From UMGS1649 sp045604405 (GTDB taxonomy: Bacteria > Bacillota > Clostridia > TANB77 > CAG-465): DNA of 64,000 nucleotides. Made by a program: the position numbers and the translations under genes. The notes beneath the pieces are model-generated. The model worked only from the letters and a program-made list of their open reading frames with translations, was not told the origin of the DNA and made no database searches. The stretch covers positions 1 through 64,000 of the forward strand of contig JAZUNZ010000047.1 of NCBI GenBank assembly GCA_045604405.1, in the 5' to 3' direction. Shown piece by piece: positions 33,771 to 43,305 of this stretch (the first letter of the stretch is position 1; each line of letters begins with the position of its first letter).

Positions 33771-36599
33771 ATGCAAGATAAATTAATTGTAAAAGGTGCA
33801 AGAGAAAACAATCTAAAGAATATAGATTTAAAGATACCAAAAAACAGCTTAACTGTGTTTACTGGACTATCTGGCAGCGGAAAAACTTCTCTTGCTTTTG
33901 ATACTATATATGCAGAGGGACAAAGAAGATATGTTGAAAGTCTTTCTTCTTATGCAAGACAATTTTTAGGAATAATGGAAAAACCAGATGTAGATAGTAT
34001 TGATGGATTATCTCCAGCAATTTCTATAGACCAAAAGACTACATCTAAGAATCCTCGTTCTACAGTAGGAACTGTAACAGAGATTTATGATTATCTACGT
34101 CTTCTTTATGCAAAAATTGGTGTGCCATATTGTCCAAAATGTGGTAAGAAAATAACTATGCAAACGGTTGACCAGATAGTAGATCAAATAATGGAACTAG
34201 AAGAAGGTACTAAAATTTTAGTAATGGCACCTGTGGTACGTGGTAAAAAAGGTGAGCATGCAAAAATTTTAGAAATGGCTATAAAAGAGGGATATATTAG
34301 AGCAAGAATAGATGGTACAGTCTATGATTTATCTGAAGAATTACCAGAACTTGAGAAAACAAAGTCGCATAATATAGAAATAGTTGTAGATAGAATAGTT
34401 GTATCTAAAGAGATGTACTTACGTCTTGCAGATTCGGTTGAGCTTTCTATGAAGCAAGCAAACAATCTTGTTTTAATAAGTGTTGTGGGTGGAGAGGAAA
34501 TGTTGTTTTCTGGCAATTATTCTTGTCCAGATTGTAATATTTCTATTGAAGAACTAACACCAAGAATGTTTTCATTTAATACTCCATATGGAGCATGTCC
34601 AAATTGCACTGGAGTAGGAGAACTTTTAAAAATAGATCCAGACAAAATTGTGTCAGATGAAAAGAAAAAACTATCTGATCCAACACTTTTCCATGCATGG
34701 GGAAGTAATGGTGTAGATTCAGTAACTTTAATGTATATGAGAGGGCTTTGTGAACACTATGGTATAGATATTAACATGACATTTGCAAAAGCACCTAAGG
34801 AATTTAAAGAGGTATTACTTTATGGTTCAAAAGGCGAAATTATTAAATTCAAACATGAAGCAAGAACATTTACAAGAGATTTTGAAGCGGAATTTGAAGG
34901 CGTAGTAAACATAGTTGAAAGAAGATATAGGGAAACAAAATCTATGGGCATGAAGGCTTTTTACGAGTTATACATGAATACAATACCTTGTAAAGAATGT
35001 AATGGCGCAAGACTTAAAGACACTGTTTTATCTGTAAAGGTAGGAAAACTTAATATTTATGAGTTAACACTCCTTCCAGTAGTAGAAATTAAAGAATATA
35101 TCAACAATTTACATTTAAGCCAAAAGAACCAAATTATAGCAGAACAAATTATTAAGGAACTAAACAGTAGATTAGGTTTCTTAATAGATGTAGGCCTAGA
35201 TTATTTAACACTTGCTCGTAGTGCATCTACATTATCTGGTGGTGAGGCTCAAAGAATACGTCTAGCAACACAAATTGGTTCTGGTTTAACAGGAGTGCTA
35301 TACATATTAGATGAACCAAGTATTGGCCTTCACCAAAGAGATAATGAAAAGCTGCTTGCTTCTCTTAAAAAGATGAGAGATTTAGGTAATACGCTAATTG
35401 TGGTTGAACATGATGAGGACACAATGAGATCCGCAGATTATATTGTAGACATAGGCCCTGGCGCTGGAGTTCATGGTGGAGAGGTTGTATTTGCAGGTAC
35501 ACCTGAAGAAATTATGAAGTCTCAAAAAAGTATTACAGGAAAATATTTAAGTGGCAAACTACAAATTGAAGTGCCTAAAACAAGAAGAAGTACAGGTGGA
35601 AATAAATTAAGTATTATTAAAGCAGAACAAAACAATCTTAAAAAGGTGGATGTAGATATTCCTCTAGGTACAATTACTTGCATTACGGGTGTATCTGGCT
35701 CTGGAAAGAGCTCTCTTGTAAACGAAGTGCTGTACAAATATGCTGCTCAGAAAATAAATAAAGCAAAAGCAAATCCTGGTAAGGTTAAAGAAATTAAAGG
35801 TTTAGAGCATATAGACAAGGTTATAGACATTGACCAAACACCAATAGGTAGAACTCCAAGGTCAAATGCTGCAACATATACAGGTATGTTTGATCATATA
35901 AGAGAGTTATTTGCATCAACTAACGAGGCCAAGCTTAGAGGATATAACAAGGGAAGATTTAGTTTTAATGTTCCAGGTGGAAGATGCGAAGCCTGTTCTG
36001 GTGATGGAATAATTAAGATAGAGATGCAGTTTTTATCTGATGTGTTTGTACCTTGTGAAGTGTGCAAGGGGAAAAGATATAGTCGTGAAACACTAGAGGT
36101 TAAATATAAAGGGAAAAATATAAGTGACGTGCTGGATATGACAGTAGAAGAAGCGCTAGAGTTTTTCAAAAATGTCCTTCCAATAAAGAACAAGCTTCAA
36201 ACATTATACGATGTGGGACTTGGATATATTAAGATTGGACAACCATCAACAACACTATCTGGTGGTGAAGCACAAAGGATAAAGCTTGCAACAGAGCTTT
36301 CAAAACGTTCTACAGGAAAAACGTTATATATATTAGACGAACCAAGTACTGGACTTCATACAGCAGATGTGCATAATTTAATAGGAATAATAAATAAACT
36401 GGTAGAAGGTGGAAATACAGCTGTAATAATAGAGCATAATTTGGATATTATAAAATGTGCAGATTATATAATAGACTTAGGGCCAGAAGGTGGAAAACAG
36501 GGCGGAAGTATAGTTGTTACAGGAACACCGGAAGAAGTAGCTAAATGCAAATCTAGTTATACAGGAAAATTCTTAAAACCATTATTAAATAATAAATAA
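33771..36599 (+). CDS. uvrA: UvrABC excinuclease subunit A
   Basis: This DNA damage-recognition ATPase has two ABC modules: Walker A GLSGSGKTSLAFD and GVSGSGKSSLVNE, signatures LSGGEAQRIRLATQ and LSGGEAQRIKLATE. Zinc modules include CPKCGKK, CPDCN...CPNC and CEAC...CEVC. Length 942 aa is normal. AGGGGGA lies upstream, and TATAAT at 33704-33709 is a likely -10. No LexA-type operator is evident in the leader. Confidence 0.98.
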   Translation: MQDKLIVKGARENNLKNIDLKIPKNSLTVFTGLSGSGKTSLAFDTIYAEGQRRYVESLSSYARQFLGIMEKPDVDSIDGLSPAISIDQKTTSKNPRSTVGTVTEIYDYLRLLYAKIGVPYCPKCGKKITMQTVDQIVDQIMELEEGTKILVMAPVVRGKKGEHAKILEMAIKEGYIRARIDGTVYDLSEELPELEKTKSHNIEIVVDRIVVSKEMYLRLADSVELSMKQANNLVLISVVGGEEMLFSGNYSCPDCNISIEELTPRMFSFNTPYGACPNCTGVGELLKIDPDKIVSDEKKKLSDPTLFHAWGSNGVDSVTLMYMRGLCEHYGIDINMTFAKAPKEFKEVLLYGSKGEIIKFKHEARTFTRDFEAEFEGVVNIVERRYRETKSMGMKAFYELYMNTIPCKECNGARLKDTVLSVKVGKLNIYELTLLPVVEIKEYINNLHLSQKNQIIAEQIIKELNSRLGFLIDVGLDYLTLARSASTLSGGEAQRIRLATQIGSGLTGVLYILDEPSIGLHQRDNEKLLASLKKMRDLGNTLIVVEHDEDTMRSADYIVDIGPGAGVHGGEVVFAGTPEEIMKSQKSITGKYLSGKLQIEVPKTRRSTGGNKLSIIKAEQNNLKKVDVDIPLGTITCITGVSGSGKSSLVNEVLYKYAAQKINKAKANPGKVKEIKGLEHIDKVIDIDQTPIGRTPRSNAATYTGMFDHIRELFASTNEAKLRGYNKGRFSFNVPGGRCEACSGDGIIKIEMQFLSDVFVPCEVCKGKRYSRETLEVKYKGKNISDVLDMTVEEALEFFKNVLPIKNKLQTLYDVGLGYIKIGQPSTTLSGGEAQRIKLATELSKRSTGKTLYILDEPSTGLHTADVHNLIGIINKLVEGGNTAVIIEHNLDIIKCADYIIDLGPEGGKQGGSIVVTGTPEEVAKCKSSYTGKFLKPLLNNK

Positions 36600-36611
36600 A
36601 TATAAATGAAA

Positions 36612-36650
36612 TAAATACAAGCTTAAAATATGTTTGTATTTATTTTTTCT
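36612..36650 (+). terminator. Terminator after uvrA
   Basis: AAATACAA pairs with TTGTATTT around about 13 bases, followed by ATTTTTTC. Confidence 0.6.
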
Positions 36651-36713
36651 TGACACAAGTGGTATAATTAGTAAAAAGATTTTAAACCTTAAAATAATTT
36701 GGAGGGTAAGGGT

Positions 36714-37394
36714 ATGAAGCACATATTTATTGTAAGACATGGTCAAAGTGAACTTAATGCAAACGTAAGAGGATTACTTTCTCCTGAAGAAAAATATGTA
36801 ATTGATTGTAAATTTGGATTGACGGATTTGGGAAAAGAGCAAGCATATAAAGCGGGAGAAAAAATAGCAAATCTTACAAATGATCTTGGATTTTATATGT
36901 ATGTAAGTCCCTATGAAAGAACAAGACAAACGGCAGAAAATCTTAAAGAGTCATTAGCAAACAAGGAAAAAATAATAATTAGACAAATTGAAGACCCAAG
37001 ATTGGTTGAACAGGATTTTGGCGATTTTGATTTGCAATATATGGCTAAGTGGCCTGAAATTTCACCTCATTCATACAAAATAAACCAAGCGAAATACACC
37101 GATCCTACAGGAAGATTCTTTGCACGTCTCGAGAATGGCGAAAATTTGCTGGATGTATACAATAGAGTATCTCTTTTTGCTACAACAAGACTTGAAAGAG
37201 ATATGAACAATTCTTCTGTTCAAAATTATATAATTGTGACACATGCAAATACTATGAGGGTATTAAAGATGTTTCTACTAGGCATGCCTATAGAGTCTTT
37301 TGTGGAAATGAAGCTCCCACAAAATGCTGGTGGCTTCCACATAGGATATTCAAAAAACAATTTAGTAGAGTACACCTTACTAGACGAGTTTTAA
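36714..37394 (+). CDS. Histidine phosphatase family protein
   Basis: This is a phosphoglycerate-mutase-like phosphatase of 226 aa with the RHG catalytic motif (IFIVRHGQSELN), a YERTRQTAE arginine, an Glu in DPRLVEQDFGDFD and the second His in VTHANTMRVL. The ATG at 36714 is preferred, with TTGGAGGG seven bases upstream; an in-frame upstream start at 36699 overlaps that site. An extended -10 (TGGTATAAT) lies at 36660-36668. The substrate is unknown. Confidence 0.88.
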   Translation: MKHIFIVRHGQSELNANVRGLLSPEEKYVIDCKFGLTDLGKEQAYKAGEKIANLTNDLGFYMYVSPYERTRQTAENLKESLANKEKIIIRQIEDPRLVEQDFGDFDLQYMAKWPEISPHSYKINQAKYTDPTGRFFARLENGENLLDVYNRVSLFATTRLERDMNNSSVQNYIIVTHANTMRVLKMFLLGMPIESFVEMKLPQNAGGFHIGYSKNNLVEYTLLDEF

Positions 37395-37401
37395 CAAGAC
37401 A

Positions 37402-37435
37402 AAACGGATTAGAGATAATTTCTAATCCGTTTTTC
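37402..37435 (+). terminator. Intrinsic terminator
   Basis: AAACGGATTAGA pairs perfectly with TCTAATCCGTTT, followed by TTCTTG. Confidence 0.85.
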
Positions 37436-37487
37436 TTGTAACAAAGCAATATTTATGGTAAAATATTAGTTGTAGGGAGGTTTTGTT

Positions 37488-38669
37488 ATGGCAAAGGAAA
37501 TGGTGTACTTTAATGCAACAAAACAAATAGAGACAATAACTGTGCATTATAACGAAAAATTAGATGGCAGTTTTGTAGATGATGTGAGTAGAAATATAAA
37601 AGAAATAGCAAAGAAAATGAGCAAAGTGGATTTGAAAAATCCTAAAGAGTTTGAAGCTATACAAGTATTTGTATACCCAAGCAAACAGTTATTTTACAAA
37701 GTGTTTGCTGGTGAGATAGAAAAACGTTTTTATAGTAGAAGACGTTCTTTAGAAGATTTATATGTTGTAAGAGATTCAGAAGGACATATACATATAGTTT
37801 CTCCAAGAGGAATGAATATGGAAAAAAGAGATGCTTTCAAAAAGATTTTGGTTATGAAGGTGCTTGGCGAATACATGGACGAAAAACAAAAACAAAGTGC
37901 TGAAAGACTACTTAAAGAAGCAATGAAGCCTAAACAAAAAAAGGAAGAAGAACAGGAAATAGAAGAAGAGCAAGAAGAACTGGAAGAAGAGATAGAAGAG
38001 ATAGAAGAACTAGAAGATGAAGAATTAGAGGCCCTTGAAGAAGAATTAGAAGCCGAACAAGAAGAGGAAGAATTATCTGAAGAAGAACTTGATGAAATTA
38101 TTGAAACTGAACAAGCAATAGAACAAATAGATGACGAACAATTAGAAGATGAACCAAAACAAGACAAGGAAGATGAGAAGGCAAAAAAAGAATCAAGTAA
38201 TGACGAGCCTAGACAATGGCTAAATATAGGTTGGCTTGCATATGTTAGAGGTAGACTTAAAAAGGAAAAAGATGTAAAAAGATTTGCAGACAATATATCT
38301 AAAAAGGGAGTTAAGAAATTAAGTAAATTATCTAAAACAAAACTGTTTGAAGATTACAATTATTCTGAAGAATATGCTTGTGCTATGGTAGAGTATGTAG
38401 TCGAAACATATGGTATGAAGAAATTTACTGAGTTTTATGAAAACCCAAAAGATATAAAGGGAGTATTTGGAATATCTAAGTTTGTTTTCGAAAGTCAAAT
38501 GAAGGCATTTATATATAGCAGATATACATATAAAGAAATGAAAATGGAAATGGATCAAAAGGATGTTAAAGAAATAACTGAGATACATTTTGCAAGTGGT
38601 GGAGCAGATATAACTACAGATAAGGAATTATCTCAAAAAGAGCAATCAGAAATTAAAGAAAAAATATAA
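37488..38669 (+). CDS. Hypothetical protein with a long acidic insert, 393 aa
   Basis: Residues 1-150 are alpha/beta and basic. Residues about 150-240 are almost entirely Glu, Asp, Gln and Lys, predicted disordered or coiled coil. Residues 245-355 are helical (WLNIGWLAYVRGRLKKE, then YACAMVEYVVETYGMKKF). The order of a VFVYPS-like strand, a helix, then a WLxxGxAxY segment recalls peptidase-MA/gluzincin-like proteins, but no HExxH is present. If related, it is an inactive form split by the acidic insert. GGGAGG precedes the ATG. Confidence 0.65.
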   Translation: MAKEMVYFNATKQIETITVHYNEKLDGSFVDDVSRNIKEIAKKMSKVDLKNPKEFEAIQVFVYPSKQLFYKVFAGEIEKRFYSRRRSLEDLYVVRDSEGHIHIVSPRGMNMEKRDAFKKILVMKVLGEYMDEKQKQSAERLLKEAMKPKQKKEEEQEIEEEQEELEEEIEEIEELEDEELEALEEELEAEQEEEELSEEELDEIIETEQAIEQIDDEQLEDEPKQDKEDEKAKKESSNDEPRQWLNIGWLAYVRGRLKKEKDVKRFADNISKKGVKKLSKLSKTKLFEDYNYSEEYACAMVEYVVETYGMKKFTEFYENPKDIKGVFGISKFVFESQMKAFIYSRYTYKEMKMEMDQKDVKEITEIHFASGGADITTDKELSQKEQSEIKEKI

Positions 38670-38671
38670 TT

Positions 38672-38700
38672 TAAAGCGCGAGGAGATACCTCGTGCTTTC
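38672..38700 (+). terminator. Intrinsic terminator
   Basis: AAAGCGCGAGG pairs with CCTCGTGCTTT with one wobble, around AGATA. Confidence 0.75.
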
Positions 38701-38729
38701 TAGACAAATTTTAAAAAATATGGTACAAT
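38701..38729 (+). promoter_or_regulatory. rnpB promoter
   Basis: TAGACA (38701-38706) and TACAAT (38724-38729) with a 17-base spacer, six bases before the mature RNA start. Confidence 0.75.
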
Positions 38730-38734
38730 ATTAT

Positions 38735-39066
38735 AGCAAGTATTTCTGGCAGTCGCGCAAAGTATATTTGTGAGGAAAGTCCGGGCACCTCAAGGTAGTA
38801 ATGGTAGATAACGTCTACTGGGAGTAATCCTAAGGAAAGTGCAACAGAAAATAACCGCCGAAAGGTAAGGGTGAAAAAGTGAGGTAAGAGCTCACTAGCA
38901 TTTATGGTGACATAGAAGCTTTGTGTAAACCCCATTTGGTGCAACACTGATAAAGAAGGTTAAGGGTACCTTGCCGTCTTCTTGAAAAGTGGCTTGAGAT
39001 ATATAGCAATATATATCCTAGATTAATGACTGTCTAAAACAGAACCCGGCTTATGAAATGCTTGCT
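38735..39066 (+). ncRNA. rnpB: RNase P RNA
   Basis: This is the catalytic RNA of RNase P. The ends pair (AGCAAGTATTTC with GAAATGCTTGCT, P1). Conserved core elements are visible: GAGGAAAGTCCGGGC near the 5' end, ACAGAAAATAACCGCC, a GGTAAGGGTGAAAAAGTG segment, TAAACCCC, and ACAGAACCCGGCTTA near the 3' end. A T-run after position 39066 terminates it. Length about 332 nt. Confidence 0.96.
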
Positions 39067-39141
39067 TTTTTTATATATAAGTGATAGAATACTAAAAATA
39101 AAATTAAGCAATATTTTAATAGATATGCGGGGGTGTTATAC

Positions 39142-39492
39142 ATGGAAAAAAGAAATAAAAAAATGGAACTTATAACAACTATGTGGGCACCACTAGCTTT
39201 AGAGTATTCTAAATTCCTTAACCGGTACAAGCTAGAGACAATCTGCATAGTAAGAGGAAGAACAACATTAGGATATGATATATCTATCTTTGCAGATGGT
39301 GACGCATATTGGAAACTTTCTCAGACTAATAACCAGTTTAATAAAGAAGAGGACCAAATCACAGAGTTGTTAGCGACTATAAAAGATCTTACAGGAATGA
39401 TTTATCTTTTCAGTATGGAGGATGAATGGGACTGTGATGACGAAGAAGACTATGAGCTTGATTATATGATTTCAGATGATGAAGAAGATTAA
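39142..39492 (+). CDS. Hypothetical acidic protein, 116 aa
   Basis: The ATG at 39142 is chosen because GGGGGTG lies eight bases upstream. The product is soluble with a very acidic C-terminus (last 25 residues mostly Asp and Glu). No family is recognised. A clean terminator follows, so it is a separate unit between rnpB and the PBP gene. Confidence 0.6.
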   Translation: MEKRNKKMELITTMWAPLALEYSKFLNRYKLETICIVRGRTTLGYDISIFADGDAYWKLSQTNNQFNKEEDQITELLATIKDLTGMIYLFSMEDEWDCDDEEDYELDYMISDDEED

Positions 39493-39496
39493 GCTA

Positions 39497-39526
39497 AAAA
39501 CAGAGGACATATGTCCTCTGTTTTGC
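39497..39526 (+). terminator. Intrinsic terminator
   Basis: AAAACAGAGGACAT pairs with ATGTCCTCTGTTTT as a 14-bp perfect palindrome. Confidence 0.75.
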
Positions 39527-39599
39527 TATTAGAACATTTGCCAAGCGGGGTATTGTAAAAAAAACAAGATTGTAGTACAATATACAAGAGGTGATAGCG

Positions 39600-42128
39600 T
39601 TGCCTAATCAAGAAGAAGAAAAAAATAAAAAGAAAATAAAATTAAAAAGAGCAAAACTAAATAAAAAAGAGTCTGAAAAAATAAAAGACTCAGAAAATAA
39701 GAAACCTAAAAAGAAGGGAAGATTAAAAAAGGTATTTAAGATATTGTTTTTTGTTTTCCTAGCTTTAGGCGTAGTTGGTGTGGGAATAGTACTAGGAGTG
39801 CTTAACAAGGTAATAAGTACTACTGAACAAATAGATTTGGCTCAACTAAAAAACTTAAAGTTAACTTCCATAGTTTTAGATAAAGATGGAAAGCAAATAG
39901 GTCAGATGAGTTCTGGTGAAAACAGATTAATAATAGATTATGAGGAGTTACCAAAGAGTCTAATTGATGCGGTAGTTGCAATTGAGGATGAAAGATTCTG
40001 GACTCATCAAGGAATAGATATTAGAAGAACAGGAGCTGCCATAGTTACTTATGTATTAAACAGAGGGAATTCTTCATTTGGTGGAAGTACAATTACGCAA
40101 CAGTTAATAAAGAACGTAACAGAGGACAACGAAACTAGCTGGAAAAGAAAGATTAGAGAATGGTATAGAGCTTATTCTTTAGAGCAAGAACTAGAAAAAC
40201 CTGAAATATTGGAAGCATATTTAAATAAAATATATTTCGGTGAGGGAGCTAACGGAGTAGAGGTTGCTGCCGAAACGTACTTTGCAAAGAGCGCAAAAGA
40301 TTTAAACCTTGCTGAAAGTGCCTGCCTTGCTGCAGCTATACAACTTCCAGAAGTAACAAATCCATATAATGGTGAAGAAGCAGAGGCAAGACTTAAAGAA
40401 AGACAAAAAATAGTATTAAACAAAATGCTAGAGTTAGGAAATATAACTCAAGAAGAATACGATGAAGCTATAGCTTATGAACTTGTATTTAAAAAGGGTG
40501 AAATAGCTGTAAGTTCAGCAGTACAATCTTATGCAGTAGACGCTATATTTGAGATGGTAGCAAAGGATTTGGCTACAGCTAAAAACATAACATATGCAGC
40601 AGCTTATGATATGGTTGCATCTAATGGATATGTTATACATGCTACAATAGATTCTGATGTTCAAGCGTCAATAGATAAACAAGCAACAAACTCAAAATAT
40701 TTCTATAAAGATAAAGACGGAGATATGATGCAATGTGCCGCTATTGTTATAGATAATAAAACAGGTAATGTAGTAGGACTTTTAGGAGGAGTTGGAGAAA
40801 AGAAAGGTTTAGACTTTAACAGAGCAATTGATGCTAAACTTCAACCTGGTTCTACATTTAAACCAATTGCAGCATATGGTCCTGCGTTTGAATTAGGAGT
40901 GTCTTATCCTGGAATGGGTATAGATGATGTCCCTATAAATATAAACGGATATAAACCAACAAACTGGTATGGATACTATTATGGTTATGTTACTGCAAGA
41001 TATGCTTTAGAACAATCAATGAATATACCAGCCGTAAAAACATTAGATGCTGCAGGATTAGACTATGCCTTTAGATTTGCTAAAAATGTAGGGATAACTA
41101 CTTTAACAAATACAAATAAAAACTTGTCAATGGCATTAGGGTCAGCAAACGTTAAAGTTATAGACATGGCAGCAGCTTATGCTACTATGGCAAATGGGGG
41201 AATATATACAGAGCCTAAACTATATACAAAAGTAGAAGATAGTGACGGCAATGAGATTCTTTCAACAGTAAATAAGAAAGCAACTAGAGTGATGAGTGCC
41301 ACAACTGCATATATGCTTACAGATTGCTTAAGATCAGTTGTAAATAATGGAACTGGAAATTATGCAAAATTCTCAAGCAACATACAAATTGCAGGAAAAA
41401 CAGGAAACACAAATGATGATAAAGACCAATGGTTTGCAGGATATACACCATATTATACAATGGTAGTATGGAATGGTTATGATGATCCAGAAACAATAGG
41501 TACTAGAAAAGGTATAGGCTCATATCCATATACTGCAACGGTTGTATTTACAAACGTAATGAAAACTATACATAAAGGACTTAAGAAAGCGTCATTTACA
41601 AAACCAAGTGGTATAGTTAATGCAACAATATGTACAGTTTCAGGACTTGTTGCTACAGATGCATGTAAAGCAGATACAAGATCAGTAGTAAAATCTGAGA
41701 TATTCGCATCAGGAAAAATACCTACAGAGAAATGTACGGTACATAAACTGGTAGAAGTTTGTAGTGTGTCAGGAAAATTGCCTACAGATTATTGCCATAT
41801 GTACGAGGATTTAAAAGAAATATCTGTAATAACTAGGAGTAAAGAAGCTAAAACTAGTGATTCAAAATACTTGATGCCTAAGGAAACTTGTGAATTACAT
41901 ATAACAGAGCCGGTGCCGGAAGTGCCTGAGGTGCCAGTAGAACCAGTGGTGCCAGAAACGCCTGTTGATCCAAACGCTCCATCAACTGAAGTGGAGACTC
42001 CAACAGAGCCAACAACTCCACCGGCGGACACACAAACACCAGAAGCTCCAATAACGCCGGAAACGCCAACAACGCCGGAAACGCCATCTACAGGTGATAC
42101 GGGTGTAGGCGAAAATATTTATCAATAA
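39600..42128 (+). CDS. Class A penicillin-binding protein (PBP1A-like)
   Basis: This bifunctional peptidoglycan synthase has a basic cytoplasmic tail, one membrane helix (about 45-70), and a GT51 glycosyltransferase domain (EDERFWTHQGID, GGSTITQQLIKN). The transpeptidase domain has STFK, SMN and KTGNT. The last about 150 residues hold two Cys-paired VSGxxxTxxC segments and a Pro/Glu/Thr-rich repetitive tail. AGAGGTGA with TTG at 39600 is the preferred start; an in-frame GTG at 39591 lies within that site. Confidence 0.94.
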   Translation: MPNQEEEKNKKKIKLKRAKLNKKESEKIKDSENKKPKKKGRLKKVFKILFFVFLALGVVGVGIVLGVLNKVISTTEQIDLAQLKNLKLTSIVLDKDGKQIGQMSSGENRLIIDYEELPKSLIDAVVAIEDERFWTHQGIDIRRTGAAIVTYVLNRGNSSFGGSTITQQLIKNVTEDNETSWKRKIREWYRAYSLEQELEKPEILEAYLNKIYFGEGANGVEVAAETYFAKSAKDLNLAESACLAAAIQLPEVTNPYNGEEAEARLKERQKIVLNKMLELGNITQEEYDEAIAYELVFKKGEIAVSSAVQSYAVDAIFEMVAKDLATAKNITYAAAYDMVASNGYVIHATIDSDVQASIDKQATNSKYFYKDKDGDMMQCAAIVIDNKTGNVVGLLGGVGEKKGLDFNRAIDAKLQPGSTFKPIAAYGPAFELGVSYPGMGIDDVPININGYKPTNWYGYYYGYVTARYALEQSMNIPAVKTLDAAGLDYAFRFAKNVGITTLTNTNKNLSMALGSANVKVIDMAAAYATMANGGIYTEPKLYTKVEDSDGNEILSTVNKKATRVMSATTAYMLTDCLRSVVNNGTGNYAKFSSNIQIAGKTGNTNDDKDQWFAGYTPYYTMVVWNGYDDPETIGTRKGIGSYPYTATVVFTNVMKTIHKGLKKASFTKPSGIVNATICTVSGLVATDACKADTRSVVKSEIFASGKIPTEKCTVHKLVEVCSVSGKLPTDYCHMYEDLKEISVITRSKEAKTSDSKYLMPKETCELHITEPVPEVPEVPVEPVVPETPVDPNAPSTEVETPTEPTTPPADTQTPEAPITPETPTTPETPSTGDTGVGENIYQ

Positions 42129-42138
42129 TAACAAAAAT

Positions 42139-42170
42139 AGGTAAAGTGGATAAGACTTTACCTGTTTTTT
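42139..42170. terminator. Bidirectional terminator
   Basis: AGGTAAAG pairs with CTTTACCT, followed by GTTTTTT. It overlaps the stop of the convergent spoIIR. Confidence 0.75.
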
Positions 42171-42715
42171 ATTGTAAAAAGTTCTTTAAACCAATCTATA
42201 ATACCAAAACGATATTGTATATTGCACTTTGTGGAATCTTCTTCAGAAAAATTATCAATGCTAGAAGGATATATTAAAGACCACCAATTATTACCATTAC
42301 CATTTCCTATTATTATTTTAAGAGAATCGTATATTCCAGAAGACATGTAGATATCATCTTTTTGTTTTTCATCATATTCAAGGTTGCCAATATATGCTTT
42401 TAAATCATAATTATAGCCTTGTTGAACCAAAATATCATTAGCAAGTGCTAAAATGTTTTGTACGTTATGCTCAATTATCTTTTTACATTCTTCTTTTGAA
42501 ACACAATTTAAAGTAAGCTCGGATATATATTCTTCAACTTCCTTAGATACCTGGTATTTTAGTAATTGATCGTCTATGCTATCACTATTTGCAACAACAT
42601 GAATTCTAAAGAAACTTGCAATGTTATTATTGTTTTTGGCTGTAGCAAAAACAATAGTTATATTCAATAAAATTAATGAAATAATAAATATAATAAAACT
42701 TTTTTTTAACCTCAT
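42158..42715 (-). CDS. spoIIR: Stage II sporulation protein R
   Basis: SpoIIR is secreted from the forespore and triggers SpoIIGA-dependent processing of pro-sigma-E. The protein has one N-terminal hydrophobic segment and the family core: FFRIHVVANSDSIDDQLLKYQVSKEV, KAYIGNL, then GIYDSLKIIIGNGNGNNWW. The ATG at 42715 has AGGTGAT upstream; an in-frame ATG 12 codons earlier lacks one. It is 185 aa with a shortened C-terminus. Confidence 0.88.
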   Translation of the reverse strand: MRLKKSFIIFIISLILLNITIVFATAKNNNNIASFFRIHVVANSDSIDDQLLKYQVSKEVEEYISELTLNCVSKEECKKIIEHNVQNILALANDILVQQGYNYDLKAYIGNLEYDEKQKDDIYMSSGIYDSLKIIIGNGNGNNWWSLIYPSSIDNFSEEDSTKCNIQYRFGIIDWFKELFTIKNR

Positions 42716-42832
42716 AATATCACCTAAAAATATATTGTGCATATTTTCCAAAATTATACAAAAGTGTATAAAAATCTTCGTTGACTGTGTTGGAAATAAA
42801 TGGTAATATTTAAGTGTAATTTAGGAGGTCAT

Positions 42833-43261
42833 ATGAGTAAGTGTAAATTATGTTGTTTTACAGTAAATACAACGCATGCGTGTATAATTGCTAATAATTA
42901 TATAGTTAATAATTTAGAAAATGTAAAAGTTATATATATAAATGAAAAAGATGAAACTAAAAAAGTTAAGAATATAATTTCTAGGTTTTATAAAAGTATG
43001 GAGGAGAAGATGTACTATAGCCAATGGCTTAATGAATCTATTCTTAATGATTATGAAGCAGAAGAGTTTGTATTTGTTGTGCATGGCAAGGAAAAATTTA
43101 TAACCAATGTAAACAAGTTTTTGGAAATAAATAATTTTAGAGGATATATAATAGATTGTTATGATATATGTGAAATAAAAAGTAGTGTAGAAGATGTTAT
43201 AAAACAGCACGATTACTATATGAATACGACAGGTATAGTAGAAACATTAGATAGAATGTAG
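42833..43261 (+). CDS. Hypothetical protein, 142 aa
   Basis: TAGGAGG is five bases before the ATG. The N-terminus is Cys-rich (CKLCC, then C at about residue 17), and the remainder alternates strands and helices without a familiar motif. No signal or membrane segment. A perfect hairpin terminator follows, so it is transcribed alone. Confidence 0.6.
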   Translation: MSKCKLCCFTVNTTHACIIANNYIVNNLENVKVIYINEKDETKKVKNIISRFYKSMEEKMYYSQWLNESILNDYEAEEFVFVVHGKEKFITNVNKFLEINNFRGYIIDCYDICEIKSSVEDVIKQHDYYMNTTGIVETLDRM

Positions 43262-43266
43262 CAAAA

Positions 43267-43304
43267 AACAACCAAATGTTGATATATAAACATTTGGTTG
43301 TTTT
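43267..43304. terminator. Bidirectional terminator
   Basis: CAACCAAATGTT pairs with AACATTTGGTTG, followed by TTTTATT, between convergent genes. Confidence 0.85.
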
Positions 43305-43305
43305 A

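Noticed and set aside
36650..36668. TTGACA plus TATAAT as a promoter for the histidine phosphatase gene
   Set aside because: The two boxes are only seven bases apart. The -10 is better read as an extended -10 without that -35.
37730..38293. Serine-rich reverse-strand frame of 187 codons
   Set aside because: It is the antisense of the Glu-rich segment in the acidic protein, where GAA/GAG codons read as TTC/CTC and similar; no ribosome site.
41880..42110. Long reverse-strand open frames opposite the PBP1A tail
   Set aside because: They are the complement of a Pro/Glu/Thr-rich repetitive coding region. They lack ribosome sites and the sense frame is clearly a PBP.
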